Source of the DNA: Diphasiastrum complanatum
Taxonomy: Eukaryota > Streptophyta > Lycopodiopsida > Lycopodiales > Lycopodiaceae
DNA: 64,000 nt
NCBI GenBank assembly: GCA_029204225.1
Contig: CM055105.1
Coordinates: forward strand, 49,797,720-49,861,719
Reading direction: 5' to 3'
Part shown: positions 31,308 through 42,409 of the stretch, one piece after another
Position numbering within the stretch: position 1 is the first letter of the stretch
Layout of the letters: each line of letters starts with the position of its first letter
Notes under the pieces: generated by a model
Told to the model about the DNA's origin: nothing
Databases searched by the model: none
The model's input: only the letters and a program-made list of their open reading frames with translations
Program-made: the position numbers and the translations under genes

Positions 31308-31379
31308 CTATGTGGTTGTAGTTGTAGTCTCAACTCGTCGTATGTTGACCTTTCTGAAATCCCTGGAATCACTGGCCAT
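31308..31379 (-). CDS. 23-codon frame downstream of G-box array, copy 1
   Basis: Small frame starting immediately downstream of the G-box array and TATA box: MASDSRDFRKVNIRRVETTTTTT and stop. The second copy at 59256-59327 differs at a few residues but keeps length, start and stop. It occupies the place where the histone-like leader starts in other units. It may be the first exon of another gene; I do not recognise it. Confidence 0.3.
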   Translation of the reverse strand: MASDSRDFRKVNIRRVETTTTTT

Positions 31380-31400
31380 TGTACAATCCCCGAGAATGGA

Positions 31401-31800
31401 CTTATATAGGAGAAAAAAGTTGGCACGTGTGAATCCCAGCGACACGTGGCCCAGTCAGTAGCTGAAATGTGGAACCACACGTTTGTATATGCATGTGTGA
31501 AACTGCACGTCTGGATCAACACGTGTGGAATCCCACGTGGGGAAACGTGGCCGAATGGATCAGCGACATGTGTTCTTGCACGTATCGGCTCGCACGTGTG
31601 GTCACATGGCCCAATCAGTACCTGACGTGTGGGACCACACTTCTGTATCCGCATGTGTGAAACTTGCACATGTGGCCATGTGGTCGAATGGTTTGGCGAC
31701 GTGTGTTCTGGCACGTGTTAGCTCGCACGTCTGGGCACGTGGCCGAATGGCAGATTGACGTGTATTGTAGCACGTGTGGTGTCACACGTGTGGACGGTTG
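31401..31800 (-). promoter_or_regulatory. ACGT/G-box array with TATA box, copy 2
   Basis: Same array as 24950-25345 with TATATAAG at 31401-31408. Downstream of the shared GGGGATTGTA (reading minus) it leads to the 23-codon frame, not the histone leader. Confidence 0.62.
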
Positions 31801-31892
31801 TATTACACGCCATAGATCTGATCTGTTGTTGGATCGACGAGTGTACGGCTTGGGTTTTATTGGTTCTAGCTATATAAATGTTGTTTGATCAG

Positions 31893-32208
31893 TTAAAACA
31901 TTTCGCTACGTTTTGGATTTTCACTCCCTGTAGCTCTTGGTGTGTGAACCAAATGCCATTCCACCTTAAAATCACCTATTCTAGGAACATTGAGTGGTGT
32001 GTCGCTCATATGATTCTTAATTATCTCTGGATATTCTGTTTTACTAAACATCCAAAATAGAATTTCATGATCTTCTTTAAAACCTGTTTGAAACTTGTTT
32101 CCTGTCTTTCGTCCTTTGGTGAGCTGGTAAGGTGGATCGTTTCAGATTTTTTCTTGACAGTGGATCATATTCTGTGGGAAGATCAATATGGAGATGATAT
32201 TTAGACAT
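31893..32208 (-). pseudogene. Gene Z, internally deleted copy 2
   Basis: The first exon start (MSKYHLHIDLP from the ATG at 32208) is joined directly at TKDRK to the last exon at FQTGFKED; everything between is gone and the join is out of frame. The identical junction is present at 58437-58742, so the deletion happened once and was then copied along with the same G-box/23-codon cassette. Confidence 0.5.
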
Positions 32209-32750
32209 CTTAATAATCGATAGATTAATCTAGTAGAAAACCAACTTGTTATATATCTTGTAAGCTATTAAAACTCGTCTTAATTATAAAAAAAAATTAA
32301 TTGGAAAAGTTTGAAATGACCTTGGCGCTATTTTTGATCCATCACACTCCAAGTTTCTTGCTTTATATGCAAAACCAAAGCTTTGTAGTTATGAGCAAAG
32401 TAAGCAAAATATTTTTTCAATAGATGTGTGTTGAAATTGCAAATTTCCTGAATTGCAAAACTTTGAAATAACCCTGCCACTCCATTTGATCCAACACACT
32501 CCGTATTTTCTGAATTTCAAGATTCACGTTGGCGCTCATTGTGGTCCAAAATATTCAAAGTTTCTTGCCATGATTTTCAGATCGATAAGACTATTTTTCT
32601 TTGATGTGAACGCTTTGAGTAGATGGAAAGAAAACTTTGATGTGCAATACGATTTGCATCTACATGAGAAGTTATGTTAGTTAATGGTAGAAAATAGAAT
32701 CTTGAAGTATGGACCCCACGCGTTGTGGCTATCCAACTTCTAGTTAACTA
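32209..32750 (-). repeat. V spacer, copy 2
   Basis: See 46270-46690. It includes the 'ttggatcaaatgga' and 'tggatcacaatgag' repeated phrases. No intact frame. Confidence 0.5.
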
Positions 32751-33390
32751 CATACGTTACTAGTGAGGTCAAGCTGCATATCATCTGAGTCTGTTTCATC
32801 TGATGAAGCATGACGCTTCGCTCGTATCTTGGTCCTTTGCCTGGATTGTTGTGTTGGTGGTGGTTGGACTAGTGTGGTGGTGTCTTCATGTTGAGCAAAA
32901 GACTCTTCAGCAGAATGATCCTTTGTCTGTGACATAGAGGACATGGGTGCATTTCTCGATGTAAGCTTCACTAGGCCGACCGTTTGATGCTTTGGAGTTG
33001 GCCCTTGTGGAGAGAATGAACTCTTTCTCTTTTGAGAAGCCGCTTGCGTGGAATCTGTTGCAATAGGCCTGGAAGTAGAGTTGGTATTATTGGCTGGTTC
33101 TGAGGGAGTCTCCCAAGCTATTATCTGCTAGCATCAAGGGGTCTCGAACTCGAGATCGGTGGCTCAACTGCTACAATGACATCTATCAGAAGATAGCCCA
33201 ATAATTGGAGGTTTGCTTGTTCTTGATATAGTCATGGAGGCAGTTGGAAGCAAACTGGGCCCAGTCATAAAGGTTCTGATTGTGTAGTCTAGAATCAACC
33301 ATCATGTGGAATAGTTTCATGGGGATATGCATGATCTTGGACCTATAGCGCTATGTATATTTCATTAGATAGGCGCATGGAGCAGCTGAT
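32751..33390 (-). pseudogene. T2U family, copy 4 (C-terminal variant plus middle)
   Basis: Carries the T2U middle and a variant C-terminus with an extra segment (QDHSAEESFAQHEDTTTLVQ, PPPTQQSRQRTKIRAKRHAS) absent from the copy at 25796. Two C-terminal versions of the family therefore exist; the longer also occurs at 57006-57386. Frames are broken by small indels. Confidence 0.4.
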
Positions 33391-33530
33391 GATGGCATTC
33401 TGGATCCGTGGTGGATGTATGTAGATGGTGTCCAAGGTTGCGAAGGAGTAATCAAGCACGGTCGTAGCGAATGATAGATCGCCACTAAAAGATGGAAAAT
33501 CGATCCTTTGAAGCTATAGCTTTTCAAAGC
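33391..33530 (-). pseudogene. EE family fragment
   Basis: The N-terminal third of EE, joined abnormally to T2U within 'gcagctgatgatgg'. Not functional. Confidence 0.35.
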
Positions 33531-33532
33531 TT

Positions 33533-33730
33533 ATGAATTCCATATCCATGCTTGAAGAAGGAAGTGCCAGCATCAAATCTTCTCCCATCAGAGTTTGTTT
33601 TCATTTCCTAAAAAGCATGCATGGCAACATGGCAGTAAAGCGTGATATTGTGAATTTTTGTAATGTTCTGCAACATTTGCTTACATACGTAGCTACACCA
33701 AATGAGAAAATTAAGGACCTAGATTCTTAA
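33533..33730 (+). CDS. Unidentified 65-codon frame (copy 1)
   Basis: Frame with MLEEGSASIKSSPIRVCFHF, then FLKSMHGNMAVKR, then FCNVLQHLLTYVATPNEKIK. The second copy at 47845-48027 is 60 codons from an internal Met and ends identically (KIKDLDS). Three other places (14700, 20700, 38100) carry only its first half, cut at the same 'gtaatgtt(c)' point. A diverged but stop-free pair is modest evidence for a former exon. Function unknown. Confidence 0.3.
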   Translation: MNSISMLEEGSASIKSSPIRVCFHFLKSMHGNMAVKRDIVNFCNVLQHLLTYVATPNEKIKDLDS

Positions 33731-33837
33731 AGGGTTTTATGAGGTTGAAGTTCTAGTTTTTCTACAAATCAACTTCCTCTGAAAGTTTCTTTTTGGTGGA
33801 AATGATGCTATTTATACCAAGTGTAGGCTAATTTATA

Positions 33838-34105
33838 ATGGCAAAGATCGAGTTCACAGCTCACCATGATTATGATCATTGGCAAGTAGCCTATTATAAG
33901 CAAATTGTGCTGCACTTTCGTGTTATCTTAGCACATTTGAATGTAGCTCGTGATATTATCGGTTCGATATTCTAGTAGCTTTTTTGCACCATTAGAGGTA
34001 AGAGAAAGAGAGCACAATCAGATAATGATGCAATAGGTTGGTATGAAGACAATCCGGCTCGAATCATGCACAGAGAAATTGATGAGTGTTTGCCATCTTG
34101 TTTGC
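33838..34105 (+). other. Exon-like coding segments
   Basis: Two short stretches read like protein. At 33838-33975 a 45-codon frame runs MAKIEFTAHHDYDHWQVAYY to ARDIIGSIF. In another frame at about 34002-34105 there is KRKRAQSDNDAIGWYEDNPA followed by HREIDECLPS. Composition and lack of stops suggest remnants of exons from a captured gene. A reduced copy of the first lies near 48138-48260. Confidence 0.25.
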
Positions 34106-35294
34106 ATGTATGTGATGGTTTTTGTTGTTTAATGATATCGATGTCGATTGAAACTATGATAGCTTCCTAGTTGTCATTCGTAATATTAAAAGTTTTTTTT
34201 TCACCTTATCTTGGGGCAAGCTCACAAATAGCAAGGTAACAAATTGGGACTCGGCAAGAACTCACTCCAAATGACTTTTTGAGCTTCACTAACTTGTTCT
34301 CATGAATTTATCATCGTGTCTAACTTGCCATATACCAGTTTTATAAGTATTTGCTTGATCCTTTACTCTTAAATGCACCATAATGGTACCCCCCTTGGCA
34401 TGTGCCATAGTTCTAGAGCTCTAAAATTAACAATGTATACACATGTATGGAAGTTTTCAAGACATACTGAATTTTTTGCATCCACTTGTCTTTAAGCTTA
34501 AACATGTCCTTTGTAGTTCCTGAAGAAGTCTTGAAAGTTTGAATCTTGTGTGTTAAGCCAAGTGTTCTTATAGTTCATCATAGATGCTTGGAGTTGATTA
34601 TTGGCCACCTCCAAGGACATAGCCTTGAAAAAATTTGTCTAGGCCCCTTCATTTTTTAACGCTTGCTTCTTGTACAACCAAATTACCTTCCAATTTTTTC
34701 AAGCCTATTTGTGGTAAAGTGTCTCACATGTCTATGGAACATATGCACAAAAGTGAATCACTTTCTGCCACATGATGATAGTGATACATTGTGCACTAGG
34801 GAATCACATTGTTGATAAGTTGGATTCACATTTACATCATGAAGCAAATAGTCTTGTAAGTTTCGTGTTCAAGTGGATCGGGAGCTCACTCCAGTAGATG
34901 TTGAGATTAATATATCATGCTATCTCTAGCCTAATAGCCACACACTAGATGTTTGGATCTAGAAAATATTCACACAAAGGGACACAGGTCTACCACGTAG
35001 GTCTGCCACGTAGTTTTCAATCAATCAAAGGGAAGGTAGATCCTTATCTTTGGTACTATAATAGTTAGTTCTTAGACTTATTGAGATCTTAGAAATTAAA
35101 TTTTAGGGTCAGCCCAAAGTTTTTGACAAGTGCTCATCAAGTGAATGCAATTCTAGTCAAGATTGTGTTCAATTTTGCTTGATTTGTGATATAGTTTGGA
35201 TTGATTATTGCTTGATGATTCAACTGATCTTGTAGGAATGATTTCAAGAGGCATATTTATGTGCATATGATCCTTTTGGTTCAGGTTAGGTGAA
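34106..35294. repeat. Mixed spacer
   Basis: Contains a partial copy of the AA upstream spacer (34130-34390), an unshared-looking stretch (34390-34800), and a piece shared with 48290-48740 (34650-35100). The last 80 bp (35215-35290) match the start of T1 at 3527 in opposite orientation. No gene recognised. Confidence 0.45.
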
Positions 35295-36510
35295 TCCTAT
35301 ATCCTTGTGAAGTCGAGATCAATGAATGCATATCTTTTGGATTCACATGATAGATTGAATGCTTCTAATTATTCAATTTGGAAGCTAAGAATGGAATCAA
35401 TCCTTATTTTACAAGATCTAATGGATATAGCGAGTGGCGAAGAGGATGAGCCTATTCACCCTCAAGAAGCTACAAAATACAAAAGGAGGTGCAAGGTTGC
35501 TCTCCATTGTATAAAATGAATGTAGCTCATGAGCTTCTTAAGGAGGTAGGTGCCTGCATCTTGGCTCAAGAATCATGGGAAACTCTTCAAAAGATATAAG
35601 AATCCAACAATACTTCAGGGTTGATATCCTTGAAGAATCAAATCCATATGTGTTGAGAGTCAAGGACTTAAACAAAGAGCTTGCTTACATAGGAGATTCC
35701 ATTAAGGAAAGTGAACTTGTTCAACCAATCTTGAATGGTTTAAGTATGGATTTTGCTAACTTGGTGCAAGGCTATGCAATCATGGGCAAGTTGCCTTCAC
35801 TTGAAGATCTCCAAGGATTCCTCATGGTCGAGGAGAGTAGGAGAACTCACATCAAGTCAAGGATGGAGAAGCTCTCCCTCGAAAAAAAAAATAACAAGGC
35901 TCTTTTCATCAAGATCAAAAGAAAATACAAAGGCAAAGGTGTTGCATTCAAGAAGAACCAAGTCAAAGCTCGAGCAAGCCAAAGAAGGATAAGTCGAAGA
36001 TCAAATGCTACTTTTGTGGCAATGCGGGGCACTATGCCTCGGAGTGCTTCAAGAAGAAGCAAACTCAAAGTCAAGAAAACCTTGGTCAAGAGGAAGAGAA
36101 GAGCTCTCATGAAGATTTCGTCATGATGTCAAGTTTCTCATCTTCAAGCATAAGAGGTGAAGACCCTTGGTGGATAGATAGTGGGGCTACCTCCCACATG
36201 ACAAGTAAAAGGGAGTATTTTTCAACCTTATCTACCTATGAAGGACCTATCATGTAAATTTTTACAGCAAATAATTATGCTTATAAGATAGAAGGAATAG
36301 GATCCATACCTTTATGCTTGGGATCTTCAAGGAAGATCAAGATTGATGGAGTGCTTTACATTTCCAGTATCACTAAGAACTTGCTTAGTGTAGGGTAATT
36401 GCTTGACAATGGTTTGATTGTTCGCCACAAATACATGTAACATCAAGAAGGATGGCAAGATCATTGCTAAAGGGGTGATGATCTCCACACAACCCGGCTT
36501 CACTGTTCAA
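35295..36510 (+). pseudogene. Copia-B gag-protease, copy 3 (uninterrupted by Copia-A)
   Basis: Longest Copia-B copy. Gag starts MKSRSMNAYLLDSHDRLNAS and continues to VALHCIK, where one A is missing. In the next frame (35575-36126) comes RVKDLNKELAYIGDSIKESE and NGLSMDFANLVQGYAIMGKL through LMVEESRRTH. A further frameshift at the A9 run hides the zinc knuckle (Cys pattern near 36005-36050). Protease WWIDSGATSHMT is at about 36170-36200. The region equivalent to the Copia-A insertion point (near 35553) is empty, confirming the nesting. It shares the missing A with copy 1, so this lesion predates duplication. Confidence 0.8.
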
Positions 36511-36680
36511 AAGGTGATCGGTCATCTTCTTCAGGAAGAAATGCGAAGAAAGACCAACGGCCTGTCCATCAAAGACAAATCCATGGCCCTGTACACCAAT
36601 AAGAAAGACTATTCCAAGGGCAAGAATCAAGTGCAGCAGCAACAGCGAAAGCCTCACACTCAAGGTGAGAATAGTGGATC
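36511..36680 (+). pseudogene. Second copia-type gag fragment, copy 3
   Basis: LLQEEMRRKTNGLSIKDKSM then a Lys/Gln-rich stretch, fused to Copia-B at the same point as at 13151. Together with the upstream piece it forms an open 122-codon frame (36418-36786). Confidence 0.5.
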
Positions 36681-36743
36681 GCTGGTTCTGAGGGAGTCTC
36701 CCAAGCTTTTATCTGCTAGTATCAACTGGTCTCGAGCTCGAGG

Positions 36744-37186
36744 TCAGTGGCTCAACTGCTGCGAAGTGACATCTATCAGAAGATAGCCTAATAACGTGGA
36801 GGTTTGCTTGTTCTTGATATAGTCATGGAGGCAGTTGGAAGCAAACTGGGCCCAGTCATAAAGGTTCTCATTGTGTAGTCTAGAATCAGCCATCATGTGG
36901 AATAGTTTCATGGGGATACGCGTGATCTTGGACCTATAGCGCTGTGTATATTTGGCTAGATAGGCACATGGAGCAGCTAAGGGCTTATCATTTATGACCT
37001 CAATACGGTAACCATCTTTTTTTTGCATTTGTCCGCTGAAGGGTCTATGTATTTGAAGTATGCTATGGGATCAATTTTTTTGAGGGTCCCACTAACTGTG
37101 TTTGGTCCCCTAGGGAAGCCAAATGTATTGAGGTCAGCTCCAGAAATAGGGATAATATAAACAAAATTTTGGTTAGGAGGTAACAT
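36744..37186 (-). pseudogene. T2U family, copy 5
   Basis: N-terminal T2U in two frames joined over the A run, nearly identical to 13369-13811. The start codon is at 37186. Confidence 0.45.
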
Positions 37187-37189
37187 GAA

Positions 37190-37735
37190 CTGGAAAATCT
37201 GTCGGTGGGGTTATAACCAATATGCAATCAAAATGGGCTCTGATATCCATTGATCAAAAGAGGAAGTTGGAACTCTATGTGGCTCAAGAACTAGTGTGCC
37301 TCCTGGTACCAAGTGTTCATCTCATAGATATTGAGGCTTTCCATGGTGATGTCAATTCTGTCTAGAGTTGGGTCATCAAAACTGGAAGATGTTGTGGCAG
37401 CCATGTTCTGGACCCGGCTGAGGACTCTGTTGAAGGTTCGGCTCTGGTAACAGACAAATGGAGTCTCGGCTTGGTTGACTGTGGAGGGCTTTGTATTGGT
37501 CTACTTTTGATGGACTCATCTCGATCAACTTTGTATGCAGAGTATGGACGCTCAGCTCGGTCCATAGTGACTGCAGAGTATGGGGGCTCGGCTCTATGAG
37601 CAGTGTATGTAGAGTATTGCTCGGCAGTGTATGGAGACTAGAAATTTGTGAAAAAATTTGGAGCAATGTCATTCTGATAGGATGTGGAAACAATGATGTT
37701 TATTCGTAGTAACATACTAGTAGGGGGCTATCAAC
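37190..37735 (-). pseudogene. T1 region, copy 5
   Basis: T1 repeat region, same orientation and neighbours as copy 2. The 105-codon frame 37376-37693 crosses the repeat array. Confidence 0.4.
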
Positions 37736-37803
37736 CCAAATCGGTGTTGAATGTGGGGTTTTGACAAGCTTCAGGAGCACTACCCCTCAACATTTGGCTC
37801 GTG

Positions 37804-38029
37804 TTAGATGTGACGCTTTTTGTGTAATGTAGCAAATCTCGGCAGCTTAGGGATTTTGAAAATGGATGATGATGCAGCTCTGGATCCGTGGTGGATGTAT
37901 GTAGATGGTCTCCAAGGATGTGAAGGAGTAATGAAGCACTGTCGTAGCGAATAATAGATCGCCACTAAAAGATGGAAAATCGATCCTTTGAAGTTATAGC
38001 TTTTCAAGGCTTCTGAATTTCATTTCCAT
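37804..38029 (-). pseudogene. EE family, copy 3 (frameshifted)
   Basis: Begins MKSYNFKGSIFHLLVAIYYS and keeps WRPSTYIHHGSRA, but the frame shifts afterwards (ASSSIFKIPKLPRFA) and ends at 37804. The same frameshift occurs at 47621-47824. Confidence 0.35.
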
Positions 38030-39290
38030 GCCTGAAGAAGGAAGTGCCAGCATCAAATCTTCTCCCGTCAGAGTTTGTTTTCATTTCCTAAAAAGCATGC
38101 ATGGCAGCATGGCAGTAAAGCGTGATATTGTGATTTTTTGTAATGTTCCCATGTATGTGATGATTTTTGTTGTTTAATTATATCGATGTGGATTGAAACT
38201 ATGATAGCTTCGTGGTTGTCATTCGTAATATTAAAAGTTTTTTTTCACCTTATCTTGGGGCAAGTTCACAAATAGCAAGGTAACAAATTGGGACTCGGCA
38301 AGAACTCACTCCAAATGACTTTTTGAGCTTCACTAACTATTCTCATGAATTTATCATTGTGTCTAACTTGCCATATACCAGTTTTATAAGTATTTGCTTG
38401 ATCCTTTACTCTTAAATGCACCATAATGCTACTCCTTTACTGGCCATAACCTCTTCACCGTAGCTCGGAACTGGGTCATGTTGAGTGTCGTTGAAAAAGC
38501 TCTCGTCGAGGACTTTCTAATGGCACTATAATCGTCTCTATTTGAGTTGTCGTTCAAAAGTTACACTGTTTTTTTGCTGAGTTGCATACTATACTACAAA
38601 TAAAATGGCTTATTTACGGGCTGCCCTGACGCAAAATTACAGTTCTTTTAAAAAGAAAAGAAAATCAATTTGAAGGAGCTACGTTACGTAGATTTCAAAT
38701 TTGAGTGTTTTGATTCGACCATGTGGAAGAAACTTTTGAGAAAAAAAATTAAAGGTATGTTTTTTGAAAGGCCGCTTTTGTGCTCAAATTTTCTGTAATG
38801 GTTGATAAGTTGGATTCACATTTACATCATGAAGCAAATAGTCTTGTAAGTTTTGTGTTCAAGTGGATCGGAAGCTCGCTGCAATGGATGTTGAGATTAA
38901 TATATCATGCTATCTCTAGCCTAACAGCCACACACTAGATGTTTGTATAAATATTCACACAAAGGGACATCACACATCAATATTAATCTCCTTTCACCTT
39001 TTATTTCGTCACATCTCTTCGTGCTTATGCGACATGAAAAGCTCCCTTCAAACAAACCTATGAATGTGCCTTTCTTGTTGGCTTAGTTTCTCATGCACTA
39101 CCTTTGTCTTGGGCAACTAAAATGTGATACAATTGTGACCTTTTCTCATGCTTATCTTTCTCCTATCCTTGGACAAGTAAAATTTGATTGTTGTAAGGGG
39201 GGGGTGTATAGTATAGATGGCTATGAGTGTGAAAGGGGCATGGATTATTCTTGACTTTGAAATGAATGGAGGGCGGGCTTATTCAAGTCA
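38030..39290. repeat. AA upstream spacer, copy 3
   Basis: Direct copy of 14640-15890 with a G8 run near 39197-39204. No gene. Confidence 0.65.
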
Positions 39291-39298
39291 CCTAGAGA

Positions 39299-39400
39299 AT
39301 GGTCACAAGTTCTCCTTTAAGGATGGGATGCTCTATACATATGACTACAATGCCTCAACGTCTAACTCGAAATAGTACAAATAGAATGCAATGCATGGAA

Positions 39401-39437
<37 letters not shown>

Positions 39438-40675
39438 TATCGATGTTCTCTGTCCTTCTGATTTCGCCTCTTATTTTCGTCATTTACAGGAGGCTGAAGA
39501 GTATCAGAAAAGGATTGTTGATCCAACATCGGCTTAGGAAGATGGAGCAGGACCTAGAAATGAACATAGTATCGGCGGCTGAGAAAATCCGTTTGGCCAA
39601 AATATCAGAAACTACGAAATCTATATGCGGAAGAGATTTGGAGGCACATGATATCAGTAATTCGATTCTGGTAGGACGCAAAGACGCGGACAAGTCAGTT
39701 CCAACGACGACATCTAATTTGATCGGGAGCTTTTCTCAGCCAGAATTAATGGTGTCTACCGGTTGGAGAGCTCCAGTCCTCAAAGATACGCACGTGAATG
39801 AAAGGCTTGAGCAAGCACCAAGGCAAGTCCAGAATGATCCTTCTTTCGACCCAAGATTTCGTAGAAAACGAGCATGGAGATCGGAAGACAACATATCAGC
39901 ATATCCTTGCAACTTTGCGATAATAGATTGCTCATTCTCTTCTCAGAAGGAATGTCATACATCAATCAATAATTTCTGGGAAATGAGTTTCGATTCTCGT
40001 GATCCTACAATCCAGCTACAACACAAGTTCTGCGAGTTTCTGATGACTGTCATGGGCCAAAGGTTTGAGCAAGATCCACAATTTTGCATCAATCCCAACA
40101 AAGCGGTCCTTCACATGGAGGATACCAGGATCTATTTACGGATTCAATACTTTCCTGCAGACTCCATACATATCTTCGAACAGATGTGCACTTCAGGATT
40201 TATCATCAATGCCGATGAGGGTTACATGTACACCCAGAGATCAAAAGCATTTACTGGTCGAAGACAAATACTGACTCGAAACTGCTTCAACTGGCTACGT
40301 GAGCAAAATCATAAGCATGCAAGTAAGTCGACTATGATAGGACGAATAGACGGGGACAAGTCAGTTCCAACGACGGCATCTAATTCGATCGGGAGCTCTT
40401 CTCAGCCAGATTTAATTGCGTCGACCGGTTGGAGAGCTCCATTCCTCAAAGATACGTACGTCTATGAAATGCTTGATCAATCACCAAAGCAAATTCAGAA
40501 TGATCCTTCTTTGAGATCGGAAGACAACATATCAGCATATCCTTGCAACTTTGCGATAATAGATGGCTCGTTCTCTTCTCAGAAGGAATGTCATACATCC
40601 ATCAAGAATTTTTGCAAATTAACTTCCGATTCTTCCACTGCTTTTGAAATGTCCACTTTAGTTCATAATCTATGA
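39299..40675 (+). CDS. AA protein, 458 aa, membrane-anchored two-repeat protein (3' truncated)
   Basis: The only AA copy with no internal stop. Possible starts are residue 1 or, more attractive, Met33 (39395), which would put the Leu-Ser tract and the hydrophobic segment 46-64 (ALSMFSVLLISPLIFVIY) at the extreme N-terminus as a signal anchor followed by basic RRLKS. The amphipathic region 76-118 may be coiled coil. Repeat 1 spans about 122-340. Repeat 2 starts at 343 but is cut at about 445, where a deletion joins it to what is 3' flank at 17745 in copy 1, giving a foreign C-terminus (STAFEMSTLVHNL). Conserved Cys occur in YPCNF, KEC and MCTSGF. Function unknown; neighbours are EE, T1 and T2U upstream. 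Confidence 0.5.
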
Positions 40676-40679
40676 TCTA

Positions 40680-41600
40680 GATATACCTTCTTCTCGTTGT
40701 GTATATATATATGTTCTCGTCGTTGATATTTGATTTAATGTATTAAATGAACATTGAATGCTCATTAAATCAAAATCAACAATAATTAGGTTGCACATAT
40801 TCTGTTCAAAAAATATTTAGACACACAATGAAAATATCATATCGACAAGAGGGAACATATCACGGCAAAAGGACTAGACAGAAATTGTTTGTTAGTGATC
40901 ATCCATCCAAAGTAGGTGCACCACTTCCAAATTCTACTATTACTCCAAGCCTTTTTGTGAGACTACTAATATTTTTGGAAAACACACGTTCTTCATATTC
41001 CAAGCATGCTCAGCATACCTCCAAGCACATAGCAAAGTAAATCGTACGTCTTTTTTCCTTGCCCTACTTGTTGGTCTTCATCTTGTATGGTAAGTACTCG
41101 ACCCTTGATTGTTCCGTTGAATAAGAGCTTTTTGCTATAGTTTCAAGAGAGAAGCTTCCTGGGAAAGGGTCAACTTGGGAGTAGCTTAATATATTGATGT
41201 CATTTCAAATCATGATAGCTTCATGGTTGTCACTCAAAATAATAGTAAACTGTTTGGTAACTTGGGGTAGCTTGATATGTAGCTAGGCAACTAAACAACA
41301 AATCACCTCTAGATGGCTTCACAAGCTTGTCTAACTCATTCTTATAATTACTACCATTGCGTCTAACTTGCCAAATGCTAGGTGTAAAAGTATTTGACAA
41401 ATGCATAACTCTTTACTCTCCAAGTCTTAAGACTTACCAAGTGTTGTTTGTAGCTCATACTAGATGCTTTGAGAAGTTATATTAAGAATTGTGGGGGGGG
41501 GGGGGTTATTGCAAAGAATCCGATCTTGCCAAATACTAGGTGTAAAAGTGTTTGACATATTCCTAACTCTTTACTCTCCAAGTGTTGTTTTTAGCTCATA
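40680..41600. repeat. AA downstream region, copy 2
   Basis: Counterpart of 17593-18590, ending in a G12 run near 41492-41503. Contains the 70-codon frame at 40828-41040. Confidence 0.55.
40828..41040 (+). CDS. Unidentified 70-codon frame downstream of AA, copy 2
   Basis: Same start, length and stop as 17932-18144 (MKISYRQEGTYHGKRTRQKL). Function unknown. Confidence 0.25.
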   Translation: MKISYRQEGTYHGKRTRQKLFVSDHPSKVGAPLPNSTITPSLFVRLLIFLENTRSSYSKHAQHTSKHIAK

Positions 41601-42409
41601 GTACATGCTTTGAGAATAATGTTACTGGTTATATTAATTTGGGGGGATTGCAAAGAATCAAACTTGAGTGTACAAGCCCAACTCAAGTGCAGACACCAAC
41701 TCACCACACATGGGAAGATCATTAAATTTGAATTTGAAGAAAAATCAAAGTTAAAAAAAAATGAAAAACCATTTCTCCTTGCATTGTGGTCATCATCTAG
41801 ACGAGCTGTGCTTGCTTGAATCAATAGAAACAAAGAAAATAATAATAACGAGTTTTTATCCTATTGATGCACCAATAATATATAAATATAATTGAATTAA
41901 ATGGGAAGATTATAATATTTATCGCTTCATTTAAACATTGATCTACTCATTACAATTTTTTAGTTCAAATTCAAATTCCAATGATTTGTGAAGTGTGAAT
42001 GAATGCAATGTAACTTGCATATATTTGGAACATAGCATAGATTCATTATATGCTTTTTAACTATATGTTATTTAGTCGTGTAACGAGTAAGCATTTTTTT
42101 TGAACAAATTTTCAATTTGTTTTTGGAAACCCTAGATTACAACATTTTAATATATTAACAAAAATGACTTAATTTGCATGAACAACTTTGAGTTTTGAAA
42201 ATCCTAGATTACAGCTTCATTCAATTTTCAAATTTCCAAGCTCGTTCAAACTTCAATGAAATATAATTCATTCCAAAATCCATTCTCGAATCCTAGAACG
42301 ATGTATTTTAAAAACTTTTGTAATGTGAAAGAAGGATCACTGAGCTAAAACATGACCCTGATTGCATTCGAAATTGCTTTCAAAAACTTATAAATTGTAT
42401 TTATCAATG
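41601..42409. repeat. AT-rich spacer (DD), copy 1
   Basis: Strongly AT-rich, repeated at 49130-49870 and inverted at 56030-56780. Its first 100 bp ('cttgagtgtacaagccca' to 'gaagaaaaatc') are an inverted relative of the BB spacer end at 42755-42845, so the pair could fold back over about 1.1 kb. No gene. Confidence 0.55.
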
